A DNA stretch of 64,000 nt from Telopea speciosissima (GCF_018873765.1 NC_057923.1:8878413-8942412); one strand, 5' to 3'. Shown: positions 38,301-47,133, numbered from the stretch's first letter. Notes: a model not told the origin generated them from the letters alone. A program made the numbers and translations.

Positions 38301-41300
38301 GTGTGATTCATTAGCTTTATGCTTCTATAGTTATTGCAACTTTGGATATCACCTTTATTTTTGTAGATCGGGACTACAATGCTTCTCCTCCACTCATCAG
38401 GCATCTTTCTTGTGTTCATAAATCTATTAAACAGGTTGGCTAACCAATATACCCCACAACTTCCTAGGGTTTTCCACACTTTTATTGGGATCTCATCCGG
38501 GCTTGGTGTCTTGGCTTGTTTCATTTTTCTTAGGGTTTCTTTAACTTCCTCCACACTAACCTTTCGTACATATCTATGACGTGTGGTGTCTTGTTGAATA
38601 ATGTAATCGTTCGGATCATTTCTCCTCGATCTATCTCCATTTAGTAGGTCACAAATATATTCATCCCATCTGTTTACAATGTCCTCATCTCTCGCCAATA
38701 CTATTCCATCATCACCCTTAATACTCCTCACCTGATCGAAATCTCTACTCTTTTTCGTTGTCTCATTTTAGTTATCTTATACATAGCCTTCTCCCCTTTT
38801 TTTTTTGTTTAGGTTGATATAGAGATCATCATATTTCTTCGCCCTAGCCATCCCCACAATCTTCCTAGCTTCGTTTCTGGCATCATTATACCTTTTTTTA
38901 TCCTTTGTTTTTTTAGTCCTTTGCCAAGTCTTAAAACAATCCTTCTTGGTCTTAATGGCTACTTGAACCTCAGTGTTCCCACCACCAAGTCTCTCTAGGG
39001 CCTGACGACTACCCTTCGCTATCCGAAGCACATCTTTGGCAACCCTCTTAATACATGTCATCATCTCATTCTACATCACATTGGTATCTCCTTCAAAGTC
39101 GCACTTTCCTTGTTTGACCGTATTATCAATAAATGTCTTTAGGGGCTCCTCTTTTAATCTCCACCGCCTTATCATAGGGTACAAAGGCTCCCTCCGCCTA
39201 CACTTGTGTGTACTGAGGCACATATCCAGAGCAAGGTACTAAAACTCGGAACTCGACCCCAAGTTGACCCTGGAAAAAACCGAGATCTCAGTCGAGTTGG
39301 TGCATTTTTTTTTCAACTCAAAACCTCAACTCGGTGGGTTTTAGACAATTTGGGTCTGAAACTTGGTATTTAGCCTATTTTAGGCCATTTAAACACAATG
39401 GCATTATCAGATTTTGCAAAAATAAAGTCCAAATAGGAGTTTACTTCGGACCTTAAGTTGGTAGGCGACGACGTACTAAAATACCCTACTCTACACATAA
39501 TTTAGTAATAGAAAGCAAGCAAAACATTCAATGAATAGATGAATAACTTAAATAAGCATTAGAAATGTTAAAATGATACATCAAACTGTTTAACAATGTT
39601 ACAAGTTACAACTATCATCACATAAACTGAGTTTGAATCAAGTATTCAGTCCTCAGTAGTGCCACATAGTCTTCCCATGACATAGTGTTGCTGCACTGTT
39701 GCATATAGTGCTCCACAGCAAACATATAAAATTTGAGATGAATCTTGGAGATGTGTAGTTGAATCCTTCAAATGTGCAGCTGAATCAACTCTCCCGCAGG
39801 TTACAACTTGAAATCCAAAGGTAAAATGAGTCACAGCCTTCAAATGGGGAAGAAAATAGCTTTTGGACAGAACTCGATCGCGAAATATCTGTCGAGTTAG
39901 ATGACTTTTAAAGAAGTAGATGGATCGAGATCTGGGTAGACCTCGAGATCTCGAGTTACCTGAGATCTCAACGGAGAAAATGTAATTTGAGCACTCGTAT
40001 ACCAACTCGACTCGATTTCCCAAGAAAATGAGATCTCGACCGAGATCTCGCGAGTTCTCAAACTATGATCCAGAGCCACCAGTCTATGTTGGGTGGTTAG
40101 GCTCTCCCCAGGGATTACCTTACAGTCCTTACACACCAATCTGTCTGCCCTTCTTGTTAGAAGTCTAAGTAGGACAACTAAAAATAAGAAAGAAAGAAAA
40201 AAAAAAAAAAACTCTCCAAGTCGTGGGGAGGTAGAAAAGGTATTCTAACTACATAAAATACTTAAGAGGATAAGATAGAGTTCTAATTATACAAAACTAA
40301 TTAAACACCTAAAAAGGTGTCCCACGATTCTGGTTGTTTAGTGAACCAGAAACTGAACTAATTGTTGGCACAACTGAGTCAAATAAAACCACAAGGCTGA
40401 GTTGAACTGAGTTGCTACTGAGTCAGCCAGTTTCTCCTTGTTTCTTCTTCTTTTGTACTTTTTAAGGTACTTATACTGCTGATCTGCATCTAAGGACATT
40501 TGGTAACTAAATAGGAAAAAGGATGCAGAAGGGAATTATATTTATTGGACATGGGTGAACTTGGATTGAAACTAACAGATATGAGTTATAAATAAAAGGA
40601 TGGGCAATTATGGAAATTAAGGATTAATGGTTTTTAAAAGAAACCCACGGTAGAGGTTGTCTTCATTCTTCAACCACTTGATGGTGTTTTGGCAGACCTG
40701 TTTGTGATGCAGATATGGTGTCTCCCATGACTGGACTAAACTCAACCCAAAAGGCTGGCTCGATACTGATGTTCTAATCGTCTGGTACTCTGGTTGCTTT
40801 CGCTGATAAGGAAGAACTCATGGTTACTACTGGAGTCAGAGCGTGATCGTGAACCTAGTGAAGTCAATAACAGTGATAGTGATAGAGAGTAGCAACATTA
40901 TTACGTTTTTTCGTCTGCTCTTGTCTACGCGCAAAGTTTCTGACAAGGATGGAGTATTTACCAGACCAGAGTGAGATGCAACTACAGTCTGTGCACCATG
41001 GTAATCAACAGTGGTAGTTGTGCCAATGCTGTTTCTGAAGACGCTGTTTGCAAGCTTGGTTTAAAGATAGACACCGTGTCCCAACTCCTGACCCCTACAA
41101 AGTTGTATGGGTGGACATACTAATCTCAAGGTCACCAATCCATGCTTGCTCACGTTCTCTATTGGTGGGTTGATTGACACCGTGCAATGTGATTTCCTAC
41201 CCTTCAGATGTGTCACATCCTCCTAGGGTGACCTTGGTGGGTTGATTGACACTGTGCAATGTGATTTCCTACCCTTCAGAAGTGTCACATCCTCCTAGGG

Positions 41301-44300
41301 TGACCGTGGTTGTTTGATAAGATGATAGAATATTGTGGTTATGACAATGCTTATTCCTTCAAACACGATGGACTCGAGATGAAATTTCTTCAAGCTAAGG
41401 ACCTTCCGGCAATCATGCTTCAACGGCCAACCAGATCTTTTCTCCAGCGCGTTAAGCTGTTAAGTCATATGGTCTCCTCTGTCCTTGTCCAAACTCGACG
41501 GAATCAAGTTCTTTTCAGAGGAGGAGAATTGATGCAATGGCACTGGACTGGTTGGACCAGCATGATTGGGTTTGGAAACCCAAATCCAGACCCCTATTCC
41601 CGTTTTTGGTCTAATAAAGGCTGGTAGTGGTTCAATTTATAGTCTTTTATTTCTTTTATATTCTGATGTTTTTTTTTGGATAGGTTACGCAGGAATAGGA
41701 GATAAGAGTTTGAGTTTGGGTTTTACATTCCAGTTATGAGCCTTTTTTTTCCTTCATATAATTGCATGTACCCAATGATGAAACAGATTGAAATGCAAAA
41801 TTGATTGGTTTTACTCACTGTGAGTTGTGTGATTGAATGACTCTTTCTCCCAGCAACTCTGAGTTTCCATTCAGATATCTTCCCATTCTCTCTTCGGTCC
41901 TCTACCACTGACAAGGTTCCACTATATGCGTCAGCCTCTTTTATCTACTTTCTATTTTCTGTTAGAGTGCTTGAAGCATCTATATAATATATATTGTAAG
42001 GGCCGTCATGCCTATATCAACAATTTTAAAGATAATGAGGAAGTTTAGTTTTATGCCATATTGCTGGGTGATATAGACATACAGTGGAGTGAGGTGAGAT
42101 ACCTTAGGTTAGTGAGAGACTGACCAAGGCCATAAGTGAGAGGCCTTGGCCATGGCCCCTCTTCTTCTTCTCTTCCATCTTCTCTCTAGTTCCTATTTGA
42201 TTTCCACTGCAACTGAGTGTTAGTGTGAGGTACCAAGACTACTGTGAGAGTGTTTATTTTATTGTTGCATTCTCCACCAATTCCCTGTGGTGTACTGAAG
42301 ACTTGGAAGCAGAATACTGCCTGCGGCACTGTTTGTTTGGGTTTTCTGGCAGTAACTTTGATGGTGTTTATCTCACCATCCAGCCATTAACTTAGGCAAG
42401 AGTCGACTTCGAACCAGGGAGAAACCAGTGACAGATTGCAGCCAGGATCAACACGATAAGGATCTATTAATGGTGTGCAACAGCAAAAAACCTTGAAGAT
42501 GATTGGGAATTGAATTTGGTCTTCAAAGGGTATCTTCACAATAGTTTATTGCAGTCACAGAAACAGCACAGCAGTTTATATCGAACAGGGAAGGGAGGAG
42601 AAGAGAAGATATAAGAAGGGGGTAGGGGGATGGGCTTTCTCAGCCCTGGGTCTCTCACCCACAACTATGCCAGCTGTTGAATAAGGAATGTTCTCCCATA
42701 ACTGCAGACAAGTATGGCCTCAAAATTCTATTATTCTATTCTGATTCAAGTACAACTGGTGGGGCCTATTTATAGCTTGGCCTAAGCTTCACAAAATAGA
42801 AAGTTGAAAATTAGAAAGTAATGAAAAAGGAAACTACTATAAGCCTCTTACAAGAGAATATTGAGGCTTGTTCACCAAGTAATCTAAGACTTGACTAAGT
42901 AAGACAACTAAGTAAACTGAAATAAAATTAGAAAGTAAACAAAAATAGAAACTTAAGTAAATAGTAACTAACTAAAAAAGGTCGTACCCAGTGCACAAGG
43001 CTCCCGTGTTTAGCTGGGTCTGGAGAGGGTCAAATGTATGCAGCCTTACCCCTGTTTCCAGAGAGGCTGTTTCTAGGACTTGAACCCGTGACCAAGCGTT
43101 CAACAAGTGAGCACTTGACCAACGCGCCAAGCACGACCTTCTAAATAGTAACTAACTAAATCAGCAATAAAGTCTTCCTTGTCTTGCTAACTTCAGTGGG
43201 CCCCACAGAATCTCAAATATTTGCTTGGATTTCCTTTCCATACAAGGCTTATGGACCCATAACACTGTTCATGTGAACAGTAGTTCGGGAACTGTTCATG
43301 TGAACAATATTTTCTTTTTTTGGAAGTCTGTTTTGTCTTGTTCTTCATGCTTCTCTCTGGGCTGGGGCTGCCTTAGGTGTTCCATCGAACAAATAAAAAC
43401 ATGCCACATCATCAGACCAGGCTGCCTCTCAGAACAGTTGAATCCACAACCTTGCTGGGCTGGTTTTGGGGCTTGTTCCTGCGGGTACATATGGACTTGT
43501 GATCTACATCATTAACTCCAGCTCATCTTCTAGTATGATAATCCTCCCTTCGATGGCTTCCTCTGATTGTTGTAAGTTCATAGCCATTGGATGGCTATAA
43601 GTCTCTTAGGTAACAACCTTCTAAATCTGGTTCCCTAGTTTTTAATTTGAACCACTGTCATATCCCTTGTTCTAGCCATCAGATGTGGATATAAATTTAA
43701 AGTATTAAATCTCTCCCATTCCCTTACCCTCAACTGGAGTCACAACCCATCAGAGTTACTGTTACTACAAGTTGCTATTTTTGGGGTATTGTGTTTAGAG
43801 TTTTGGGGGCCATTCTGTTACTGCCGAAAGTAGGGGATTTACCCTATTTTTTTGTTCACTGCTGGTGAGTTTTTGTTTTAGTACTTTGCATCTGATTTGT
43901 GGGTTATTAATCAAGTGCCGACAGTCCCTTGTTGTTAGCCTGCTGTGAGGTCTTTTATTTGCCTTTCTACTACCATTAACAAGTGTCTAACCTGCTGTTT
44001 ATTAGTCCCAGTGATCCTAGTGTTGGGTTAGGTTATTAGCTTGTTGTTAGTGACATTGCTCCATATTTAGACCCTTTCCTCTTCTTGTTCTGTCTACGAT
44101 CTGCATCAACCTAACACTCGACATGTCTTGGCTAGAATCCATGCTAAACAAGGGCTTCTAGAGGACAAAATTGACGTCAACAAACTTGATAATCAAACAT
44201 CAGTCAATTTTCTATCAGGGTGTGGACAGAGATACTTATACTAAGAGTTATGGATTTCTTTTGGTGTAATAGGAAGAGTTGTAACCTCTTTCCTTTTCCA

Positions 44301-45689
44301 TATTAAATTTGAATTTGTAATATGAAAGTTATTGTCACCATTCCTCCTGTGAATTCTCTTTGGAAAGTTCACATGTATACTTTCCCGAAAAGGTTAAAGA
44401 TTGATCTAGTTTACCCCTCACGTGATCACTCAGAAGGGGGACTTATACTAGATCAGTAACCTTTCTTAGTGGTGGATGGAGACACCCAAGTTTGTCCATG
44501 TTGGTTGCAAGGGTTTCTCCTATATGGAGCTGTAATGTCATATTTTCATGTGCATTGAAATGTCAGCTGTCATCTGCTTAACATTTTATCTGTTTTTCCT
44601 CCCTATTTATCCATGTTTGGTTAAGCATTCCAGTTCACAGCTTCTTGTTTGTGAATACAGGGATGATGCAGGTCGGCTTGTTCGGACGGAAAGGTTAAGA
44701 ACCAAAGATATAACACAAAGAGTAAAGATGAAAGGCTATTGGCAGGTATGGAAGTTTTCTACCCTGCAAGGGCACCCACACACATGCACACCTAGAGAGA
44801 GAGAGAAAAGACGGATTGATCCCAATTTATGCTGTTTGTCTATGGAAACACGTACACATGTACAGAACATTAATTTGTTCATATGCTCATGTGCTTTGGC
44901 ATACAAGATCGTCCATTTTCAGCAAATTTAGACCATTGCGATAAATGTGGCACATTATTTATTTACGGGTGCAAAGTTTTTCCATGCCCTTACCTGGAAC
45001 ACCTTTGGTCCATTTTTTCTGTTACAGCCACGGGGCAATTCATTTAGGGCCCAAATTTGTTGGACTGGTTGTCCATGTCATCATCTAACCAAGTTAAATT
45101 TCGAACGTATATGACATCTCCACTCTTACTCTAGTGGTTTGGAATAAATATTTGAAAAACCAAGGCAAGTAAGCTCAATATAAACCGTTAATGAAACCAA
45201 GAGGGAAGCTGCATACATGGTAGGCACATGGTGGAGATAGGCCACCAAATTTGACAGGTAACTTGTCCAATGTGCCCCACATCTATCTAACAGTTTGACG
45301 ACCAGTTCTTCAGTCCAAATGTTAATAAAGTTCAGGGCATGGTAGGAAAAATCAGTTTCATTGTTTCTTGGAATCATTTGAAATTCTGTATTGATTTGTA
45401 GGGAGGAGTCTGCTTGGCGTTTGCTGATGAGGTATTGTGCTGGCTCTATGGGACGGTTAAAGAGAGTTGAGTTTTGCCCCTCTTATGCTCTTTGTTTTAC
45501 TCTCTTTTATTTATCTTTGCCTGTGACTTACCTTGGCTGATATAATAACAATTTGAAAATTTTATTTTGGCTCCAGATGAAGATTATATCTTGCAGTTTG
45601 CTCCTCCTTTCAACCGCTTAGAGCTTTTGCAAGCCCAGTCTTGCCCTGATGTGATTACCAACCATGTAAAAGCTATTGTAAGCATATGA
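6218..45689 (+). CDS. DXO1: DXO1, plant decapping and deNADding nuclease-family protein (13 exons)
   Basis: Coding exons: 6218-6539, 13646-13893, 21248-21313, 21417-21495, 21625-21704, 21794-21817, 22033-22157, 23879-24095, 24240-24293, 28526-28572, 44661-44745, 45402-45465, 45577-45689. All junctions are GT-AG and the joined frame is 507 codons plus TGA. Residues 1-107 are acidic and Ser-rich; residues 108-190 include an RG-rich segment, as in the plant-specific N-terminal extension. The catalytic core keeps the family residues: Arg268 (TFRNNLNK), Glu323 (GYCFEN), Glu365 and Asp367 (GAEMDC), Glu381 and Lys383 (IELKTS), and Gln407 (IQSFLAGVP). DXO/Rai1 enzymes remove faulty or NAD caps from RNA 5' ends. 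The Arabidopsis protein is mainly a deNADding enzyme and also acts with cap methyltransferase RNMT1 through its N-terminus. The gene is 39.5 kb long because introns 1, 2, 9 and 10 are full of transposons. The C-terminal VSI is read through a GTAAGC at 45678, so a further exon cannot be excluded. Confidence 0.93.
6540..7430. other. Start of DXO1 intron 1, no clear feature
   Basis: The sequence is AT-rich with no open frame or known domain. Parts near 6830-7330 resemble non-coding LTR or leader sequence of retroelements, but no boundary, second copy or primer site was identified. Confidence 0.4.
7436..9600. repeat. Possible LTR-type repeat beginning tgtcacaccccg
   Basis: The segment opens with tgtcacaccccggtccgg, a start seen in many plant Gypsy LTRs. 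It continues with non-coding, moderately repetitive sequence, including two gaactcatcgg words about 60 bp apart near 8067 and 8130. No matching second LTR, primer site or convincing target duplication was found, so the right boundary is a guess. Confidence 0.25.
10061..11110 (-). mobile_element. LTR-like element, family copy C (1050 bp)
   Basis: On the minus strand it begins tgatgcag and ends ctacatta, with flanking attgt (10056-10060) and aatgt (11111-11115), a 5-bp target duplication with one mismatch. It aligns by eye over most of its length with copies A (25455-27652) and B (29585-30889). Shared blocks include a TATA-like ttttatataagg near 10720 on the minus strand, two tandem about 60-bp units (10490-10608), and the tail word aaccaggatct. 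No protein is encoded. It is best read as a solo LTR or a small non-autonomous LTR element. It lies in DXO1 intron 1, antisense to the gene. Confidence 0.65.
10165..10270. repeat. Three tandem 36-bp units within copy C
   Basis: The unit aaatcatatgaggaaaccaa, continuing gagaacaatgggaaat, repeats at 10165, 10201 and 10237 with a few substitutions. It is specific to this copy. Confidence 0.8.
11116..12880. other. DXO1 intron 1, no gene recognised
   Basis: The sequence is AT-rich with scattered short frames and no conserved domain on either strand. Confidence 0.4.
12890..13090. repeat. MITE-like tract rich in gttctggaac and tttaccaaac
   Basis: Words such as tctagaacaggtttaccaaa recur in direct and inverted form (gtttttggaacaagtttacc, acgtttctggaacagaagtg). 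This looks like a short non-autonomous DNA element. The ends are not sharply defined. Confidence 0.35.
13894..14500. other. Start of DXO1 intron 2, unclassified repeat-like sequence
   Basis: The part around 14150-14250 (aatcaatgaaatttgagctt, then gtttacctcttacggctg) resembles the transcribed end of an LTR. No paired LTR or internal region was found. Confidence 0.3.
15157..15572 (-). repeat. Tandem duplication of about 210 bp in Copia RNase H
   Basis: Two adjacent copies each contain agtccctttc followed by tggagcacctttgagatat, and accgtgatgacgataaata. On the minus strand both encode the VHW...RYLKGAP...[13 protein letters not shown] segment. They differ at many scattered positions, and the frame is lost within the copy nearer 15157. 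Confidence 0.85.
17331..17938 (-). mobile_element. 5'-truncated RTE-type LINE inserted in the Copia
   Basis: The minus strand encodes the C-terminal part of an RTE LINE protein ([52 protein letters not shown]). It ends in the standard 3' segment, with aacttaatgggattgtctac on the plus strand next to a (caa)n tail. It is flanked by a 19-bp duplication with one mismatch: aatgccagtgtcagaataa (17312-17330) and aatgccattgtcagaataa (17939-17957). The Copia integrase frame resumes on the far side. Confidence 0.85.
18892..19662 (+). mobile_element. Internally deleted RTE-type LINE inside the Copia
   Basis: Plus-strand coding remains read [20 protein letters not shown], then [20 protein letters not shown], then [20 protein letters not shown] and KMPDEWRKS. 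They jump directly to the 3' terminal segment tgtagccgaccccattaagt near 19609. The missing part is most of the reverse transcriptase and the C-terminus. Its orientation is opposite to the LINE at 17331. No target duplication was found, and Copia sequence between integrase and gag is also missing here, so insertion may have come with a deletion. Confidence 0.7.
20250..20870 (-). other. GC-rich leader region of the intron-2 Copia
   Basis: This stretch is much richer in G and C than its surroundings and contains repeated gcggtggc and cgaaggtgcc-like words between the gag start and the primer-site-like sequence. It has open frames on both strands but no recognisable domain, so it is most simply untranslated leader or decayed gag. 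Confidence 0.4.
22845..23030. repeat. MITE-like element with tatcggtc-rich inverted ends
   Basis: cagtatcggtcaccattgat on the left and, on the minus strand, atcagtatcggtcatggccg on the right form imperfect inverted ends about 180 bp apart. It resembles tracts at 4675 and 62200. It lies in DXO1 intron 7. Confidence 0.4.
23290..23460. repeat. GA-rich low-complexity tract
   Basis: Near-repeats of agaaaaacttaayagggt followed by gagagagaaggg occur three times, ending in a ctctct/cacaca run. It is intronic. Confidence 0.7.
24448..24890 (-). mobile_element. 3' end of an L1-type LINE
   Basis: The minus strand encodes an L1 C-terminal segment ([40 protein letters not shown]) followed by [11 protein letters not shown]. 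It continues through a C/G-homopolymer-rich 3' UTR (24500-24540) to an A tail, which is the T runs at 24449-24472. It is severely 5'-truncated. A similar 3' end is at 28890-29130. Confidence 0.7.
25052..25454. repeat. Tandem duplication, 223-bp period, second unit split by copy A
   Basis: Both units contain caaggaaatg, then ggttccctggt, then cacagaccatgtaacttac, then tggaatggccatg. Unit 1 is about 25052-25274. Unit 2 starts near 25275, is interrupted at 25454 by the LTR-like element, and continues at 27658 with gtcaaattt and cttccttgtatg. Confidence 0.8.
25455..27652 (-). mobile_element. LTR-like element, family copy A, carrying a 1-kb retroposon
   Basis: On the minus strand it starts tgatgcagattcatcacc and ends ttctatatta, flanked by ccatg (25450-25454) and ccttg (27653-27657). 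Without the insert at 26326-27330 it is about 1.18 kb. It aligns with copy C around ttgaaccggttcaattta, the TATA-like ttttatataagg, and the tandem cgggcttcac...aaggtgt units at 26036-26150. With copy B it also shares the ttagggtttgg-rich leader (25540-25900). Its interruption of a tandem duplicate gives an internal empty-site comparison. Confidence 0.7.
26326..27330 (-). mobile_element. GC-rich non-LTR retroposon, 1005 bp, inside copy A
   Basis: The insert is flanked by a perfect 13-bp duplication cctattaggcaac (26313-26325 and 27331-27343). On the minus strand it ends in an A tail (T run at 26326-26334) preceded by a segment resembling the L1 3' UTRs nearby, and its 5' half (26570-27250) is strikingly GC-rich. 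A minus-strand frame of 239 codons crosses the GC-rich part but has no recognisable domain. It lacks reverse transcriptase. It may be an internally deleted L1 keeping its 5' UTR, or a non-autonomous retroposon using L1 machinery. Confidence 0.75.
27739..28275. mobile_element. Candidate TIR element with agttgtcaaggc ends
   Basis: The right end, on the minus strand, is catagttgtcaaggcatcac. The left end near 27739 reads aagttatcaaggcacctatg. The same terminus is found in the small element at 53599. The left end is decayed and no target duplication was seen, so the limits are provisional. Confidence 0.4.
28890..29135 (-). mobile_element. 3' end of an L1-type LINE
   Basis: On the minus strand a segment containing gacaccccaaggaacatgca leads through a pyrimidine-rich 3' UTR to an A tail (the T run near 28902). 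It matches in layout the L1 end at 24448 (both keep an N-D/S-P-R-N-hydrophobic coding remnant). No longer coding part is present. Confidence 0.55.
29585..30889 (+). mobile_element. LTR-like element, family copy B (1305 bp)
   Basis: It begins tgatgcagg and ends ctacatta, with a perfect 5-bp target duplication attag (29580-29584 and 30890-30894). A TATA box tataaata is at 29944-29951, followed by a transcribed-looking leader with two tandem 59-bp units (30059-30176) and a ccctaaacc-rich tract (30290-30800). There is no coding capacity. It is the best-bounded copy and lies in the sense orientation in DXO1 intron 10. LTR-type ends and duplication length point to a solo LTR, although the 3' end is TA rather than the usual CA. 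Confidence 0.75.
30059..30176 (+). repeat. Two tandem 59-bp units in copy B
   Basis: The unit begins ttggtgggattggtgtttga and continues with tgcggtgtgaagcccg. The two copies differ at about five positions. Equivalent pairs exist in copy C (10490-10608) and copy A (26036-26150), so the duplication predates dispersal. Confidence 0.85.
31019..31255 (-). repeat. 3' LTR of the intron-10 Copia
   Basis: On the minus strand it starts tgttatcggtattaatg. The last bases (cg on the plus strand at 31019) are a mutated tg. It borders the polypurine tract ctccccctc at 31256. Confidence 0.9.
36127..36386 (-). repeat. 5' LTR of the intron-10 Copia
   Basis: It is homologous to 31019-31255, with a GA microsatellite expansion near 36173-36195. 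It borders the primer site at 36115-36126. Confidence 0.9.
36876..40164 (-). mobile_element. RTE-type LINE with 16-bp target duplication and nested MULE
   Basis: It is flanked by ctaagtaggacaacta at 36860-36875 and 40165-40180. The minus strand encodes an RTE polyprotein: part of the endonuclease end near 40080-40160 ([18 protein letters not shown]) and the linker at 38777-39064. Reverse transcriptase lies at 37838-38731 ([42 protein letters not shown]), and the C-terminus at 37164-37463. It ends in the aacttaatggagtcggctac segment and a (caa)n tail on the plus strand. It is 5'-truncated within the endonuclease, carries frameshifts, and has lost a short segment just before the FTDD box. An 835-bp element sits inside it. 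Confidence 0.88.
39233..40067. mobile_element. MULE-like element (835 bp) nested in the RTE LINE
   Basis: It is flanked by a perfect 9-bp duplication atccagagc (39224-39232 and 40068-40076). The ends are imperfectly inverted: the left has tactaaaactcggaactcg, and the right on the minus strand has catagtttgagaactcgcg. The ends are rich in gagatctcg and cgagatctc words. No transposase is present. Duplication length and TIRs suit a Mutator-like non-autonomous element. Confidence 0.75.
40180..40950. other. DXO1 intron 10, no gene recognised
   Basis: It begins with an A-rich run next to the LINE target duplication. Nothing else here has a recognisable domain or a clear repeat boundary. Confidence 0.4.
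40950..41640 (+). pseudogene. Ty3/Gypsy retrotransposon fragment with aspartic protease remains
   Basis: Plus-strand frames carry [14 protein letters not shown] near 41040, then the C-terminal protease motif CHILLG-PW, then [20 protein letters not shown] and [14 protein letters not shown] at 41310-41400. These are typical of Gypsy protease just before reverse transcriptase. Stops interrupt the frame and no other Gypsy domain follows. Confidence 0.65.
41162..41305 (+). repeat. Two tandem 72-bp units in the Gypsy protease fragment
   Basis: The unit begins ttggtgggttgattgacac and ends cctcctagggtgacc. The copies differ at only about two positions. The length is a multiple of three, so the duplicated segment repeats the CHILLG motif in frame. 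Confidence 0.9.
42392..43511 (-). mobile_element. Probable fifth LTR-like element (F) carrying a SINE
   Basis: On the minus strand it begins tgatgtag and is flanked by ttaac at 42387-42391 and 43512-43516. A TATAAATAG lies at 42766-42774 on the minus strand, and the size without the SINE is about 0.94 kb. Like the other copies it has an accaggga-type block near its far end and no coding capacity. The far terminus (ttaggc on the plus strand) does not keep the taatgtag word, so membership of the same family is likely but not certain. Confidence 0.5.
42977..43141 (-). mobile_element. Au-like SINE with perfect 19-bp target duplication
   Basis: On the minus strand it reads a head gcgcgttggtcaagtgctca, a B-box region gggttcaagtcc, then gaaacagcctctctggaaac, ggtaaggctgcatacat, and ends gggagccttgtgcactgggt. 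This is the standard Au SINE order. The flanking taaatagtaactaactaaa is identical at 42958-42976 and 43142-43160. It is inserted in element F. Confidence 0.93.
43517..44660. other. End of DXO1 intron 10, no feature recognised
   Basis: AT-rich sequence between element F and exon 11, with no domain, repeat boundary or RNA gene that I can support. Confidence 0.4.
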
Positions 45690-46079
45690 AAGCAATCTTC
45701 AAAATTCTATATTTATATATGTGCTGCCCAAAGGAAATTTCATAGGTTTTATTTATTTATTTATTTATTTGCTCTTTAAGCTTTTCCACTTTAACTGCCA
45801 TTCATGAAGGCTCCGTTTGGTTACAAGTGAAGTTGAATAAATTTTCATTGGCAATGGGTAATCATGTGAAAATGTAATATCGAAATGAAAAAGAAAAGGA
45901 CCCTCCCTGGCAGCGTGGATCCTGCGCCCAAACACAAGGGGGGGGGTCTTGCCCCTTGTAAATGCGAAAAATCCTGCTCCTATTGATTCTCCCGCTGTGC
46001 TGTGATTGGCCCCGGCGCTGGCATGTCAACCATGCTGCCCAGCAAAGAATCCTCTCTCCCCAACAATTTCATACACTTG

Positions 46080-46577
46080 GGCCTGATTTGGTATGATTTC
46101 TATTTCAAATTCTGGGGGTGATTTCTATTTCAGAAATTGTTTGGTTTGATTTTTGCACCTTATTTCAGTGAAATAGAAATCAAGTGGAATAGACATTCTG
46201 AAATAGCCGAGGAGTTATTTCAGAATTTCTATTTCATTTGATTTCCCTCTTGCTTCACATGGTTAATTTATGGGCAAAGTACTAATTTCATGTTAAAAAC
46301 AAAACACAACCCTTTTTCTTCTCCTAATGGTCTCACCACCACCATGCCACAACCAGCACCACTGCCACTACCCCACTGTTGCTACAACCACCATCCTTCC
46401 CAAAGAAATATAGAGAATTTATTCTTAGAAATCGAACTACGAAATGATTTTTTTTTATTTTTAAATATTTCATATTGTACAACCAAAACGATTTCAAATT
46501 TTTGACCAAAAATCTATTTGTTGACTATTTCACAAAATCAATCCGAAATTGAAATAGAAATCATACCAAATCTGGCC
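46080..46577. mobile_element. MITE with ggcctgatttggtatgattt ends
   Basis: The left end ggcctgatttggtatgattt, continuing ctatttca, is matched on the minus strand at the right by ggccagatttggtatgattt and ctatttca, so the TIR is about 28 bp. The interior is non-coding. No convincing target duplication was seen. It lies between DXO1 and RPB7. Confidence 0.7.
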
Positions 46578-47002
46578 TTAGTTTTCTATCTTTTTGTTCG
46601 AGTTAATACACATTGAAGAGTGTGTGAGTGTGTTCGATTCTCCCAATCCGCCGCTTTTACAATGAGACTGTCAAGGGTGAAGTGAATGATGACAAAGGTT
46701 TCTCAAAGGTAATGCACTGTTTGAGAGGCGTACTCCACCAGGGGATTGAAAAATCGAAAGGGTGTCTCATCGGATCATATATTATTGTTCGTGTGAGGGA
46801 TTGATATGTCATAAATGCCCCTCTCCTATTATCAGTTTTCAAAGGGGGTCCTCTCATTCGTCAGAAACTGTACTCGGTAGTGTGGGGAACCCTCTAAAAA
46901 CCCAAAAAGGATAATCCATTCGTTTGCTAACAGGCTAGGTTTACTTAATTCATTTTAAAACCGATCCAACTTTGAAGAATCGTTGCCATGAATCAGCTGA
47001 AT

Positions 47003-47133
47003 TCAAATCCTTTGCCATACTACAGGTTGTGTGGTGCACATCTTGTGGCACAGCAGAGGCCATGCCATGTGGCCTCTGCTATGCCACAGGATATGCACCA
47101 CACACCCTGCAGTACGACAAAAGATTTTGGTAT
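47003..47133. repeat. Long foldback (hairpin) with about 60-base arms
   Basis: The left arm contains gtgtggtgcacatcttgtgg followed by cacagcagaggcca. The right arm, on the minus strand, contains gtgtggtgcatatcctgtgg followed by catagcagaggcca. Pairing continues outwards through tactacagg and aaatcctttg with a few mismatches. The loop is only about 5 bases. It may be a foldback MITE or a small-RNA precursor. No protein explains it. Confidence 0.75.

Noticed and set aside
45678..45689. GTAAGC at the end of DXO1 as a splice donor to a further exon
   Set aside because: The frame reaches a stop three codons later at a length close to that of the family, and no downstream exon was recognised. It remains possible.
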